Below are positions 1 to 5,838 of a DNA stretch of 64,000 nt, piece after piece. The stretch comes from a virus. The first letter of the stretch is position 1; the number at the start of each line of letters is the position of its first letter. A program made the position numbers and the translations under genes. The notes below the pieces were generated by a model that saw nothing but the letters and a program-made list of their open reading frames with translations, did no database searches and had not been told where the DNA came from. The stretch is taken from positions 1-64,000 of the IMG/VR virus record IMGVR_UViG_3300049846_002551. One strand, given 5' to 3'.

Positions 1-268
1 TTCTAGAGTTCTTGAAGTACTGTGCATCTCGTTGAGCACGTCTATACCCTTCTTCAGCAATTGCTCGTAGTCTTTTTTGCGTGGCAAGCTCTTGTTTGAG
101 TTTAGTGATTTCAGATGCAGAAGCAATGGTGCTTACACCGCAGTATGGACACCACCATTCCAATCCCTTAATCGACGCCTTTTCGTAAAAATCCTGAGCA
201 AGCGCATAGGGTGCGTGGCAACTATAACAATTGATGATGGTGAAGACATAAGTGTGTTCAAAAGTCAT
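1..268 (-). CDS. Zinc-ribbon plus coiled-coil small protein (3' end cut by window edge)
   Basis: The minus frame opens at an ATG at 268 and stays open to base 1, so the C-terminus is missing; at least 89 residues are visible. Two CxxC knuckles, NCYSCHAP near residues 14-21 and WWCPYCG near residues 39-45, form a likely zinc ribbon. They are followed by a charged helical stretch (EITKLKQELATQKRLRAIAEEG) that looks like a coiled coil. Such small zinc-ribbon proteins are common in phage accessory regions and usually have no known function; nucleic-acid or protein binding is an inference. Upstream on the minus strand is GGTATAAA about 16 nt before the ATG, with an AGGA ribosome-binding site between them. 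The gene follows 385..606 in the same direction. Confidence 0.65.
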   Translation of the reverse strand, partial: MTFEHTYVFTIINCYSCHAPYALAQDFYEKASIKGLEWWCPYCGVSTIASASEITKLKQELATQKRLRAIAEEGYRRAQRDAQYFKNSR

Positions 269-384
269 GAGCGTTCCTATCTTGTTTATACCGTAGTGGA
301 AATTTGGGCTTGCTGGGAGCGGGAGAGGCGTACTTAATTCGTTTATAAACGCGAGTAGCGCGAAAGAACACGGAAAAAGCTGTC

Positions 385-606
385 CTAGGACCTGCGGCTA
401 TTCGAAACACGGTGCCATGCCCGATTCCCGCTGAGAATTTTTTCGATTTCTTTTTGCACATCGATACCCTCTTTGTGGAGTTCGCGTAATGCGAAAAGTC
501 GTTGTGTTTCTTTAACGCGAAAGCGCGGAGACGAGTAGGGACCACCAAGCGGAGCCGAGTCTGGAGCTATAGGTTTATTGTTGGGGATTTCGTAGATTCG
601 AGACAT
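385..606 (-). CDS. Small protein of unknown function
   Basis: A 73-residue protein starting MSRIYEIPNN. The frame is open further upstream, but a start at 606 avoids overlapping the gene that ends at 623. TACACT lies 10 nt before this ATG inside the end of that gene. The N-terminal third is rich in proline and glycine, and the rest is helical and charged (RVKETQRLFALRELHKEGIDVQ) with a basic C-terminus. I do not recognise a family. It sits in a short minus-strand run with 623..847 and 856..1242. Confidence 0.5.
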   Translation of the reverse strand: MSRIYEIPNNKPIAPDSAPLGGPYSSPRFRVKETQRLFALRELHKEGIDVQKEIEKILSGNRAWHRVSNSRRS

Positions 607-622
607 AGGATTAGCCAGTGTA

Positions 623-847
623 TCAATTAGGTTTCTCGGTTTGTGGTTGCTCTTTCGGTGCATGATTATCATCGGCTCGTTGTTTGTTGACTTCTGGATT
701 GTAAAATGGGTCGTAAGTTGGCCCATAAGCGGCATATCCGGATTCTTGACAATGCGTAAACAACAACATTATGATTACGAGTCCTATCACGATTATAGTA
801 GTGATGTAACGAATGGTTTGTTGCTCTGAGTAATGTGGATCGTTCAT
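623..847 (-). CDS. Small single-pass membrane protein or lipoprotein
   Basis: A 74-residue protein. Residues about 14-32 are strongly hydrophobic (YITTIIVIGLVIIMLLFTHC) and end in a lipobox-like LFTHC, so it could be a lipoprotein modified at the cysteine or a plain single-span protein. The remaining 40 residues are hydrophilic and rich in Pro, Asn and Gln. That architecture resembles small outer-membrane spanin subunits, but also many unrelated phage membrane proteins, so the spanin reading is only a possibility. It starts 8 nt after the stop of 856..1242 and is probably co-transcribed with it. Confidence 0.5.
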   Translation of the reverse strand: MNDPHYSEQQTIRYITTIIVIGLVIIMLLFTHCQESGYAAYGPTYDPFYNPEVNKQRADDNHAPKEQPQTEKPN

Positions 848-855
848 GATAGTTC

Positions 856-1242
856 TTATTTAGAGGTTTCTTCAGGAGTGGGTCGATTAAACCACGCGAA
901 AATGTAATCACGTAAATCTTGGTAATCAATGTTTCCCGCTTTTAAACTAACGGTTAGAACAAAATGTCCACCTTCTAAATGACAAAGAAAGCTTCGTCCC
1001 CAGACACCAGTTGGATTTGAAATCATTGCGCGGAAAACATCTTCGTTGCCACTCCATCCGCCTGTAGATATTAAGTAGATTCCGTCGCGCTCGACGTAAC
1101 TACTGTAATCGGGATTCATGGCTTCAATACAGAATAGGAGCCAATCTTTTTCTTCACCGATTGGTACTTCCCAATTGCGTATGTAATCGAGAGTTTCCTG
1201 TGTTGGGTACTCGCCGTTTTCGTCGAACTCTGGTTTAATCAT
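856..1242 (-). CDS. Acidic protein of unknown function
   Basis: A 128-residue acidic protein (MIKPEFDENGEYPTQETL) containing several Trp and Tyr residues and a plausible alpha/beta pattern (DVFRAMISNPTGVW, GHFVLTVSLKAGN). No family recognised. It is the first gene of a minus-strand run reading leftwards. A minus-strand TAGAAT preceded by GG lies at 1264-1269, 21 nt before the start, so this gene has a short leader and is divergent from the plus-strand promoter at 1306-1336. Confidence 0.6.
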   Translation of the reverse strand: MIKPEFDENGEYPTQETLDYIRNWEVPIGEEKDWLLFCIEAMNPDYSSYVERDGIYLISTGGWSGNEDVFRAMISNPTGVWGRSFLCHLEGGHFVLTVSLKAGNIDYQDLRDYIFAWFNRPTPEETSK

Positions 1243-1263
1243 TGCGTTTTACTGAACAACTGA

Positions 1264-1271
1264 ATTCTACC
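1264..1271 (-). promoter_or_regulatory. -10 element GGTAGAAT for the 856..1242 run
   Basis: The minus strand reads GGTAGAAT here, the same octamer found before several other genes in this window (5764-5771 and 16138-16145 minus; 49082-49089 plus). No convincing -35 is visible 16-19 nt upstream. The expected transcription start is about 14 nt before the ATG at 1242. Confidence 0.45.
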
Positions 1272-1305
1272 ACGGATTGAAAAATTAAACGGGTTTGAGG
1301 GGGAC

Positions 1306-1336
1306 TTGACAAAACTACTCCTGAGTTAGGTATACT
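1306..1336 (+). promoter_or_regulatory. Strong promoter with 14-nt extended -35 block
   Basis: TTGACA at 1306-1311 continues as AAACTACT; TATACT lies at 1331-1336, preceded by GG. The spacer is 19 nt. The same TTGACAAAACTACT block, 19-nt spacer and GGTAYACT recur at 5787-5817 before a sigma-factor gene. The 19-nt spacer is long for housekeeping sigma, but it is identical in both copies. A GAGGTGA ribosome-binding site follows before the ATG at 1354. Confidence 0.7.
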
Positions 1337-1353
1337 GGTTTTCGAGGTGAAGA

Positions 1354-1710
1354 ATGAAAACGGTTATTAAACACGGAGTTCACTATCAGATTCTACACGA
1401 AACGGTTTTTAAGCCGTATGCAATTACAAAGCCTGTCGCACCGAACAGCATTCTTTGGAAACGTACCGGAAAAATGGATTCCAAAGCGCGACAAGTATTT
1501 CAAAAAGGACGTGGAATTATAGGAACTGTCACCAGTTCACATAGCTATGATAAGTGGTTGCGAAAACCGCGTGAGCAAGAGCTAGCTCAAGTTGAAGAAG
1601 CGTATCAAGAATTCAAACTTGCGGATAAAAAGTATCGAGAAGCCCTAAAGCGTTGTTTCGAAAAAGCAAACAAATTAAGCTGGGCTGAAATTAAAAGGGA
1701 GACACATTAG
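1354..1710 (+). CDS. Basic helical protein of unknown function
   Basis: A 118-residue, strongly basic protein. The N-terminal half is mixed (HGVHYQILHETVFKP), and residues about 75-118 form a charged helix (QELAQVEEAYQEFKLADKKYREALKRCFEKANKL). No family recognised. It is the first gene behind the strongest-looking promoter of the left region and has a good ribosome-binding site (GAGGTGA 7 nt before the ATG), which suggests early, high-level expression. Its stop codon overlaps by one base with the GTG start of the next gene, so the two are translationally coupled. Confidence 0.65.
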   Translation: MKTVIKHGVHYQILHETVFKPYAITKPVAPNSILWKRTGKMDSKARQVFQKGRGIIGTVTSSHSYDKWLRKPREQELAQVEEAYQEFKLADKKYREALKRCFEKANKLSWAEIKRETH

Positions 1711-2135
1711 TGATTCGTTGGAACATCAACGATGGCGGAAGAGCCGAAGCAGGTTATCGCGGAAAAACTGGAGATTGTGTTGTAAGGGCAATTACAATTG
1801 CAACTGGGATTCCTTACAAAGAAGTTTACAACGCCTTAGCTATTGAACAAGCAACGGTGCGTGGACGCAAGACTTGTAGACGTGGAGTAGCTCGACCAGT
1901 TTATGATCGATTCCTAAAAGACTTAGGGTGGACCTGGGTACCGTGTATGACAATCGGAAGTGGATGCAGAGTGCATTTGCGTGAAGATGAACTTCCAAAC
2001 GGAACGATTATATGCAGACTTTCTAAGCACCTTGTAGCCGTTATCGATGGGATTCTGCAAGACACCTATGACTGTTCGAGAATGGGGACACGGTGCGTGT
2101 ACGGCTACTATGAAAAGCGAGAGGGCTATCAATAG
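1710..2135 (+). CDS. Papain-like cysteine-peptidase-fold protein
   Basis: A 141-residue protein starting at GTG, overlapping the previous stop by one base. Residues about 18-33 read RGKTGDCVVRAITIAT, a pattern seen in a widespread family of small phage and plasmid proteins with a papain/C39-like fold, where the Cys of GDCxxRA is the nucleophile. A histidine follows in LSKHLVAVIDG (about residue 107), then D in QDTYD. The Cys-His-Asp order fits a papain-like triad. Substrate is unknown; an isopeptidase or host-protein-cleaving role is inference. Co-expression with 1354..1710 from the strong promoter suggests an early host-interaction role. Several additional cysteines could bind metal. Confidence 0.55.
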   Translation: MIRWNINDGGRAEAGYRGKTGDCVVRAITIATGIPYKEVYNALAIEQATVRGRKTCRRGVARPVYDRFLKDLGWTWVPCMTIGSGCRVHLREDELPNGTIICRLSKHLVAVIDGILQDTYDCSRMGTRCVYGYYEKREGYQ

Positions 2136-2284
2136 AAGGGAGTGTACTAATAGCCCCGTTTAAGGATTTACGACCAGCACAGTCTCACTTGTGTTGCCCT
2201 TAAACTCGATTCCTGCAAGTGCGACGGTTTGCACGTCGGTAACAGTTCACTATGCGGATTTTACCGGAACGGTCCGAGAGCGAG

Positions 2285-2297
2285 TACAATTCGCATC
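2285..2297 (+). promoter_or_regulatory. Leaderless promoter -10 (TACAAT, 7 nt before ATG)
   Basis: TACAAT at 2285-2290 ends 7 nt before the ATG at 2298, so transcription is expected at or next to the start codon. There is no ribosome-binding site. A weak -35 (TTTACC at 2260-2265) lies 19 nt upstream. Confidence 0.5.
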
Positions 2298-2618
2298 ATG
2301 GCAGAAGTGAATGCGGCAATTATGGCTCCGCTCCAGAGTTACAATGATTGGAACATTGCGTTAACAACCGTTTCTCCGGACAATCGAGCAATATTCGATG
2401 ATGAACTCGCTTCTGGCACAACCTATCAACTTCGGGCTGTAAACCTGCTCGATAAACATACCGTGAAAACTTCTCAAACGTATTCCAGTTTACGGGCGTG
2501 TGTTTCCGAACTCGATGTGTGGCTGACTGCTGTGTTAGCGGTGAAGTTTGGGACACCGTTTGCGCGAATTATAATTAGCTCAAACGTAAACGCATACCAT
2601 CCGCAATCTATCGCCTAG
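2298..2618 (+). CDS. Protein of unknown function, leaderless start
   Basis: A 106-residue protein starting MAEVNAAIMAP. The frame is open 69 nt further upstream, but the -10 hexamer at 2285-2290 lies inside that extension and places the transcription start at this ATG. The sequence alternates helix and strand (NWNIALTTVSPDNRAIFDDEL) and has no motif I recognise. It lies between the peptidase-like gene and another leaderless small gene. Confidence 0.6.
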   Translation: MAEVNAAIMAPLQSYNDWNIALTTVSPDNRAIFDDELASGTTYQLRAVNLLDKHTVKTSQTYSSLRACVSELDVWLTAVLAVKFGTPFARIIISSNVNAYHPQSIA

Positions 2619-2625
2619 TTTCCGG

Positions 2626-2639
2626 TATAACCAGACTGT
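2626..2639 (+). promoter_or_regulatory. Leaderless promoter -10 (GGTATAAC, 8 nt before ATG)
   Basis: GG plus TATAAC at 2626-2631, then 8 nt to the ATG at 2640. The arrangement matches the other leaderless promoters of the window. No ribosome-binding site is present. Confidence 0.5.
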
Positions 2640-2936
2640 ATGGATATTCTGGTTACAAAACCGACTGACCTAGAAGGTTACGTATTAATCCCCAATGTGA
2701 CGACTGAAAAAGTTCACAGTTACTTCCGCGAAACGGAGCCTGGGGTTTGGAAAAACATTTCTGCTTTAACGTTTGATACGCTGGAGCGCAACGCATCGAT
2801 TGATTTATTGTTAATTGAGATCAAACGTGCGAAAAACGATATGGATGCTGTTATTATTCGGTTAGGAAGCCCATTGGAAGCCTTACAAGATTTTGGCTTA
2901 CGCTTTGATGCTCACTCGATTTTCTTTAATCTTTAA
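2640..2936 (+). CDS. Small alpha/beta protein of unknown function
   Basis: A 98-residue protein (MDILVTKPTDLEGYVLIPNV). It has an acidic, helical middle (ERNASIDLLLIEIKRAKNDMD) and no recognised motif. It is transcribed from its own leaderless promoter. Its 3' end abuts, and by a few bases overlaps, the predicted terminator of the minus-strand small RNA at 2934-3026, so the two transcripts converge here. Confidence 0.6.
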   Translation: MDILVTKPTDLEGYVLIPNVTTEKVHSYFRETEPGVWKNISALTFDTLERNASIDLLLIEIKRAKNDMDAVIIRLGSPLEALQDFGLRFDAHSIFFNL

Positions 2937-3026
2937 AGAAAAGAAGGTGGCAAGCATCCATACTCACCACCTTTGTTGTGTAGCCGCCTTCGGGGGAGGT
3001 GAAATCCGGCTACACGTAACACGGAC
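2934..3026 (-). ncRNA. Predicted small RNA 1 with anti-SD-like loop and own terminator
   Basis: On the minus strand GGTATACT (3033-3040) would start an RNA near 3026. It folds GTGTAGCCG (3015-3007) against CGGCTACAC (2986-2978), 9 bp, with a 20-nt loop containing GATTTCACCTCC. A second stem follows, AAGGTGG with CCACCTT (2973-2967 and 2950-2944), then CTTTTCTTT, which fits an intrinsic terminator. UCACCUCC matches the anti-Shine-Dalgarno tail of 16S rRNA. The 12-nt loop block is identical to that of the hairpin at 3667-3704. No open frame lies here. Boundaries are predicted, not measured. It could instead be only a bidirectional terminator between converging genes. Confidence 0.4.
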
Positions 3027-3042
3027 GATAAAAGTATACCAT

Positions 3043-3639
3043 TTAAGCGGCGTCTGAGAGCAAATTTTCTTTTTCTTCGTCTAAACAGGTTCGTAATTTG
3101 GTTTGAATGTCGCTTATGATTCCTGCAACTCGTGATTCGCTAAGTTGGAGTTTTTTAGCGCAAGTTTTATGATCCCAGCCTATGAGTTTGAGTTCAAGAA
3201 CCTGTTGTTGCCTGATAGTACATCGATGCCATAGCTTTTCGATTAGTAAATCTGTTTCAATGATAGATTGTGCGTTGTGCGCTAAGAAGTTTGATTTCTG
3301 GATTGAAGAGGACGAGACTTCAAGTAGATACGTAAAATCGTGTCCAATCATATTGTCCGGTAATCGTGGATACGTTCGAGTGCTACCGTGCGATTTTGAA
3401 TAACGGCGAAGGCATTGAACCATTTCTTTCTTAATCATGTAGTAAACATATGTGATTAGTTTTGCCCCAACTGAAGGATCGTATTGCTGGAGCGCACTAA
3501 AAACCGCGATTCTTCCTTCTTGAATCAAATCTTCTATAGTGATTGAATAAGGTGTCGCAATACGAATATATTTTTTCGCTAGTGTGTGGATTAGCGGTAA
3601 CCATTTTTCAATCTCTTTCTCGACGTTCGCTTCTATCAT
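3043..3639 (-). CDS. Sigma-70-family RNA polymerase sigma factor (regions 2 and 4)
   Basis: A 198-residue protein. Residues about 30-85 are sigma region 2 (IEDLIQEGRIAVFSALQQYD, then LITYVYYMIKKEMVQCLRRY), covering the core-binding helix and the -10 reading helix. Residues about 140-185 are a region-4-like helix-turn-helix (IRQQQVLELKLIGWDHKTCA, then LQLSESRVAGIISDI). Region 3 is short or absent. The start is set by TATAAT at 3652-3647, 7 nt before the ATG, giving a leaderless mRNA; the frame upstream of it would overlap a stem-loop. It probably directs host RNA polymerase to phage promoters. It is flanked on both sides by predicted small RNAs that share a loop sequence. Confidence 0.8.
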   Translation of the reverse strand: MIEANVEKEIEKWLPLIHTLAKKYIRIATPYSITIEDLIQEGRIAVFSALQQYDPSVGAKLITYVYYMIKKEMVQCLRRYSKSHGSTRTYPRLPDNMIGHDFTYLLEVSSSSIQKSNFLAHNAQSIIETDLLIEKLWHRCTIRQQQVLELKLIGWDHKTCAKKLQLSESRVAGIISDIQTKLRTCLDEEKENLLSDAA

Positions 3640-3646
3640 ATTGCAG

Positions 3647-3652
3647 ATTATA
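3647..3652 (-). promoter_or_regulatory. Consensus TATAAT, leaderless promoter of the sigma gene
   Basis: The minus strand reads TATAAT here, 7 nt before the ATG at 3639. It is the best -10 match among the leaderless promoters. It lies directly after the T-run that ends the upstream stem-loop RNA, so the sigma gene would be transcribed independently. Confidence 0.6.
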
Positions 3653-3656
3653 CAGT

Positions 3657-3727
3657 TAAAAAAAGTCCCGTATGGTGCAAAAGGAGGTGAAATCACCATA
3701 CGGGCATCGTAATGGTTCTGACTTACG
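3657..3727 (-). ncRNA. Predicted small RNA 2 ending in an anti-SD-loop hairpin terminator
   Basis: On the minus strand GGTACAAT (3741-3734) would start an RNA near 3727. It contains CCCGTATGGTG (3704-3694) paired perfectly with CACCATACGGG (3677-3667), 11 bp, and then ACTTTTTTTAACTG, a textbook intrinsic terminator. The 16-nt loop reads ATTTCACCTCCTTTTG. UCACCUCCUUU is identical over 11 nt to the 3' tail of bacterial 16S rRNA. The plus strand shows the reverse, a perfect AAAGGAGGTGA. There is no open frame. It may be a regulatory RNA, or simply a terminator separating the upstream unit from the sigma gene; the conserved loop favours more than a terminator. Confidence 0.4.
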
Positions 3728-3761
3728 TTTAAAATTGTACCTGGCCTTTTTTCTATAAATG

Positions 3762-3796
3762 AAAACCCTCCGCTCGAAAATCAAGCGGAGGGTTTT
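3762..3796 (-). terminator. Strong intrinsic terminator after the Ig-like gene
   Basis: A 13-bp perfect stem, AAAACCCTCCGCT (3762-3774) with AGCGGAGGGTTTT (3784-3796), encloses a 9-nt loop. It has A/T runs on both sides and so can act in both directions. It lies just downstream of 3816..4241. Confidence 0.8.
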
Positions 3797-3815
3797 TAGA
3801 ACGCAGAGTTGAATT

Positions 3816-4241
3816 TTAAGCGGGTTGGAAAGCCAACTCAAGATGATCGAGTCCACCAGCAACCAGTTCAACTTCAACTGAGGCTTCATAGGTCACATCG
3901 TTAATCGTGACTGAGCCTTTCAAAATACCAGTAGCTCCCGCTTCACCAGGATTAAAGGTGTCCATTGCATCGTTGACTTCACCAAAGTTCCCATTAGTGG
4001 GTTCCGCAGTAATAGTCAAGTCTGATGCGCTGAGGTCAATTTCGTTGCCTTCAGCATCGGCCCCTTTAGCTGTGATTTTAATGGGCTGGGTTGCGTCAAG
4101 TTGTAATGACATGATTAGTCTGTATCTCCTAGTTTGATTTATGATGCCTCGTGCCCACCAATAGCCCATTACTATTCCGGTAATCAATGCCCAAGACATT
4201 AAAATCGAAAAAGAAACTATCGGTGATACTTCGGCGAACAC
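3816..4241 (-). CDS. Ig-like-domain protein with optional membrane anchor (two possible starts)
   Basis: The frame begins with GTG at 4241, 6 nt after a minus-strand GGTATATT (4255-4248), so a leaderless mRNA would give a 141-residue protein with a hydrophobic segment near residues 8-32 (SFSILMSWALITGIVMGYWW). An internal ATG at 4112 (MSLQLDATQPIKIT), with TAGGAGAT 10-12 nt upstream, would give only the 98-residue C-terminal domain. That domain is an Ig-like beta-sandwich (ITAKGADAEGNEIDLSASDL, then GSVTINDVTYEASVEVELVA) like small phage proteins that usually begin MSLQL. The shorter form is therefore the family's usual length, and the longer one would tether it to the membrane. Function unknown; virion decoration or cell-surface display is inference. 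Confidence 0.6.
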   Translation of the reverse strand: MFAEVSPIVSFSILMSWALITGIVMGYWWARGIINQTRRYRLIMSLQLDATQPIKITAKGADAEGNEIDLSASDLTITAEPTNGNFGEVNDAMDTFNPGEAGATGILKGSVTINDVTYEASVEVELVAGGLDHLELAFQPA

Positions 4242-4261
4242 TACTTTAATATACCAGGTTT

Positions 4262-4918
4262 TCAGTACTGATTGTACTTTGGAGGCTGTTTGTACGCCAC
4301 CACTTTAGCGCGAATAGAGTTGTGCGGAATAACGAATTGACCGTAAGATGGGTAGAAAGGCGTTTTTAACTCTCGTGCTTTTTGGATGAGTGTTTCAAGC
4401 TTTGGTGCAAGGTCATGGATGGATCGCAATTTATTAATAGGAAATCCCCAACGTTTTCCCAACTTTGAATCAAGGGGTTTTAAATCAGGAATCATTTCAT
4501 CGGTATACGCCCAACCAATAAGGTCTACAATGTAATCGGATGGAGTTCTACATGCGATTAAGAAAATACGATCTACTTTTCCATTTCGAAACGGGAAACG
4601 GCTTTTTGGCGCGAAAAATATTTCCGAGTTTATTGAAGCCGTTCGTCGCATACTTTTAACCATGAGGGGAACTACCGTCTCGTCGCGTGTAAAGTCTGCT
4701 CGGTAATACCGTTTATTTTTTGGGTCTTTTGTTTGTGAGTAGTTTAAATTAAACGCTTTTGCAACTGCCAATTGTGCTAATACTGAAACAACATGCAGTT
4801 GAGCCGCAGACTCAATCTGTGCCATTTTGTTTTCAAGTTTGTATTTACGAATGTTGATGCGCTGATTAGCGAGTTTATAGGCTTGGTCTACTTCTTCGTT
4901 TGTAAGAACGATTCGCAT
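4262..4918 (-). CDS. Possible PD-(D/E)XK-like nuclease-fold protein
   Basis: A 218-residue basic protein. The order of elements resembles small phage PD-(D/E)XK-like proteins: a helix ending VVSVLAQLAVAKAFNLNY (about residues 43-60, where the usual GE is replaced by Q), then RADFTRDE, a strand PLMVKSMRR (about residue 86), and VDRIFLIACRTPSDYIVDLIGWAY (about residues 115-138). The VKS strand could be the ExK strand, but the acidic residue is missing there, so activity is doubtful. A degraded restriction-like or Holliday-type nuclease fold is an inference from pattern only. Its ATG overlaps the stop of 4918..5145 (TAATG), showing translational coupling. Confidence 0.4.
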   Translation of the reverse strand: MRIVLTNEEVDQAYKLANQRINIRKYKLENKMAQIESAAQLHVVSVLAQLAVAKAFNLNYSQTKDPKNKRYYRADFTRDETVVPLMVKSMRRTASINSEIFFAPKSRFPFRNGKVDRIFLIACRTPSDYIVDLIGWAYTDEMIPDLKPLDSKLGKRWGFPINKLRSIHDLAPKLETLIQKARELKTPFYPSYGQFVIPHNSIRAKVVAYKQPPKYNQY

Positions 4919-5145
4919 TACTTGTTAACAAGCTGTCCACCAGAAAGCGGGGATTCAACGAATTTAACATGAAACGGGTGCGCTTCGTGGTAAATAGTTT
5001 TTCGTAATTCTGCATGCAATTTGTTTTGATGAACGACACGAATATGTAGCCCTCTGGTTTGCCTCATTTCGACGGAAGTAATTCCGTGCGATCCTACGTA
5101 TCGAACCGCCAGTTCTTGAGCCATTTCGGTTATATTTTTTGGCAT
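4918..5145 (-). CDS. Small protein of unknown function
   Basis: A 75-residue, histidine-rich basic protein (MPKNITEMAQELAVRY; KTIYHEAHPFHVKFVE). No family recognised. It lies between the dCMP deaminase (17 nt gap) and the nuclease-like gene (overlapping TAATG), so all three form one minus-strand operon. Confidence 0.6.
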   Translation of the reverse strand: MPKNITEMAQELAVRYVGSHGITSVEMRQTRGLHIRVVHQNKLHAELRKTIYHEAHPFHVKFVESPLSGGQLVNK

Positions 5146-5162
5146 GAGTTTGAATTTTTAAA

Positions 5163-5756
5163 CTAAATTTTTTCAGCTTGCACGTTTCCTAGTGGACGTA
5201 GAATGGGCCGATTACTGAGGTCTAGGTCTTGATTTGGATTAAATATTGTTCCAGCAATTCGAATTGTGTCTGGCGTTTCTTTCCACGGTCTAGCTTGTAA
5301 TTCGATGTTTGTTTCTTTGAACATTTGACGAGTAGCTTCGAGCCCTTCTACCCAAGTTTGGCTATTAAGCATATGCTTTGTGAATTCACGCATAGCGTTT
5401 TCATCAAACACGACACGTTTAATTCCTGTTTGTACAATTCCACGAGCGCAGTCCGCGCATGGCATAAGAATAGTGTAAAGAGTGCACCCGTCTACAGCAA
5501 CACCGTTTCTAATTGCGTTGTCGATGGCGTTCCGTTCTGCATGCGCCATCCAATGATATTTATTAGGACGATTCCAGCGCGGATCGTCATCCTCAAATTC
5601 GGCGATGCCTCTAGGCCACCCGTTATAACCTGTGGATCGAATTGTTTGATCTGGAGCTACAATAACTGCTCCAAGTTGTGTGGATAAATCTGGAGAACGT
5701 TGTGCGATTAAGTAAGCAAGACGGATGTATAAATCATCCCATTCAATTCGGTGCAT
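5163..5756 (-). CDS. dCMP deaminase
   Basis: A 197-residue zinc-dependent deoxycytidylate deaminase converting dCMP to dUMP, the substrate for thymidylate synthase. Residues 71-78 read AHAERNAI, with H72 as zinc ligand and E74 as proton shuttle. Residues 99-103 read PCADC, with C100 and C103 as the other zinc ligands. The N-terminal LIAQRSPDLSTQLGAVIV and TGYNGWPRG match the family. The C-terminal 50 residues extend beyond a minimal deaminase domain. The start sits 7 nt after a minus-strand GGTAGAAT, so the mRNA should be leaderless. With ThyX (14600..15469) and dNMP kinase (13556..14164) it forms a dTTP supply route. Confidence 0.92.
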   Translation of the reverse strand: MHRIEWDDLYIRLAYLIAQRSPDLSTQLGAVIVAPDQTIRSTGYNGWPRGIAEFEDDDPRWNRPNKYHWMAHAERNAIDNAIRNGVAVDGCTLYTILMPCADCARGIVQTGIKRVVFDENAMREFTKHMLNSQTWVEGLEATRQMFKETNIELQARPWKETPDTIRIAGTIFNPNQDLDLSNRPILRPLGNVQAEKI

Positions 5757-5763
5757 GTTTCTT

Positions 5764-5771
5764 ATTCTACC
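5764..5771 (-). promoter_or_regulatory. Leaderless promoter -10 of dCMP deaminase, divergent with 5787
   Basis: GGTAGAAT on the minus strand ends 7 nt before the ATG at 5756. TTGTCA on the minus strand 18 nt upstream overlaps the TTGACA of the plus-strand promoter, so the two divergent promoters share their -35 bases and may compete for polymerase. Confidence 0.55.
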
Positions 5772-5786
5772 ATTTCTAATCGTACA

Positions 5787-5817
5787 TTGACAAAACTACT
5801 GTATATTGTGGTACACT
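5787..5817 (+). promoter_or_regulatory. Second copy of the 14-nt extended -35 promoter
   Basis: TTGACA at 5787-5792 continues as AAACTACT; TACACT lies at 5812-5817, preceded by GG. The spacer is 19 nt. The -35 block and the spacer length are identical to the promoter at 1306-1336. A GGAGG ribosome-binding site follows 6 nt before the ATG at 5839. Confidence 0.7.
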
Positions 5818-5838
5818 CAGACAATCACGGAGGACGCA

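Noticed and set aside
77-337. Plus-strand 86-residue open frame
   Set aside because: It lies opposite the zinc-ribbon gene (1..268 minus), whose CxxC pairs and coiled coil are clearly protein-like; the plus frame has no such signs.
2162-2240. Minus-strand stretch reading VQTVALAGIEFKGNTSETVL
   Set aside because: It looks protein-like but is closed by stops just upstream, leaving about 24 codons with no ribosome-binding site. It may be a gene fragment, but that cannot be supported from this alone.
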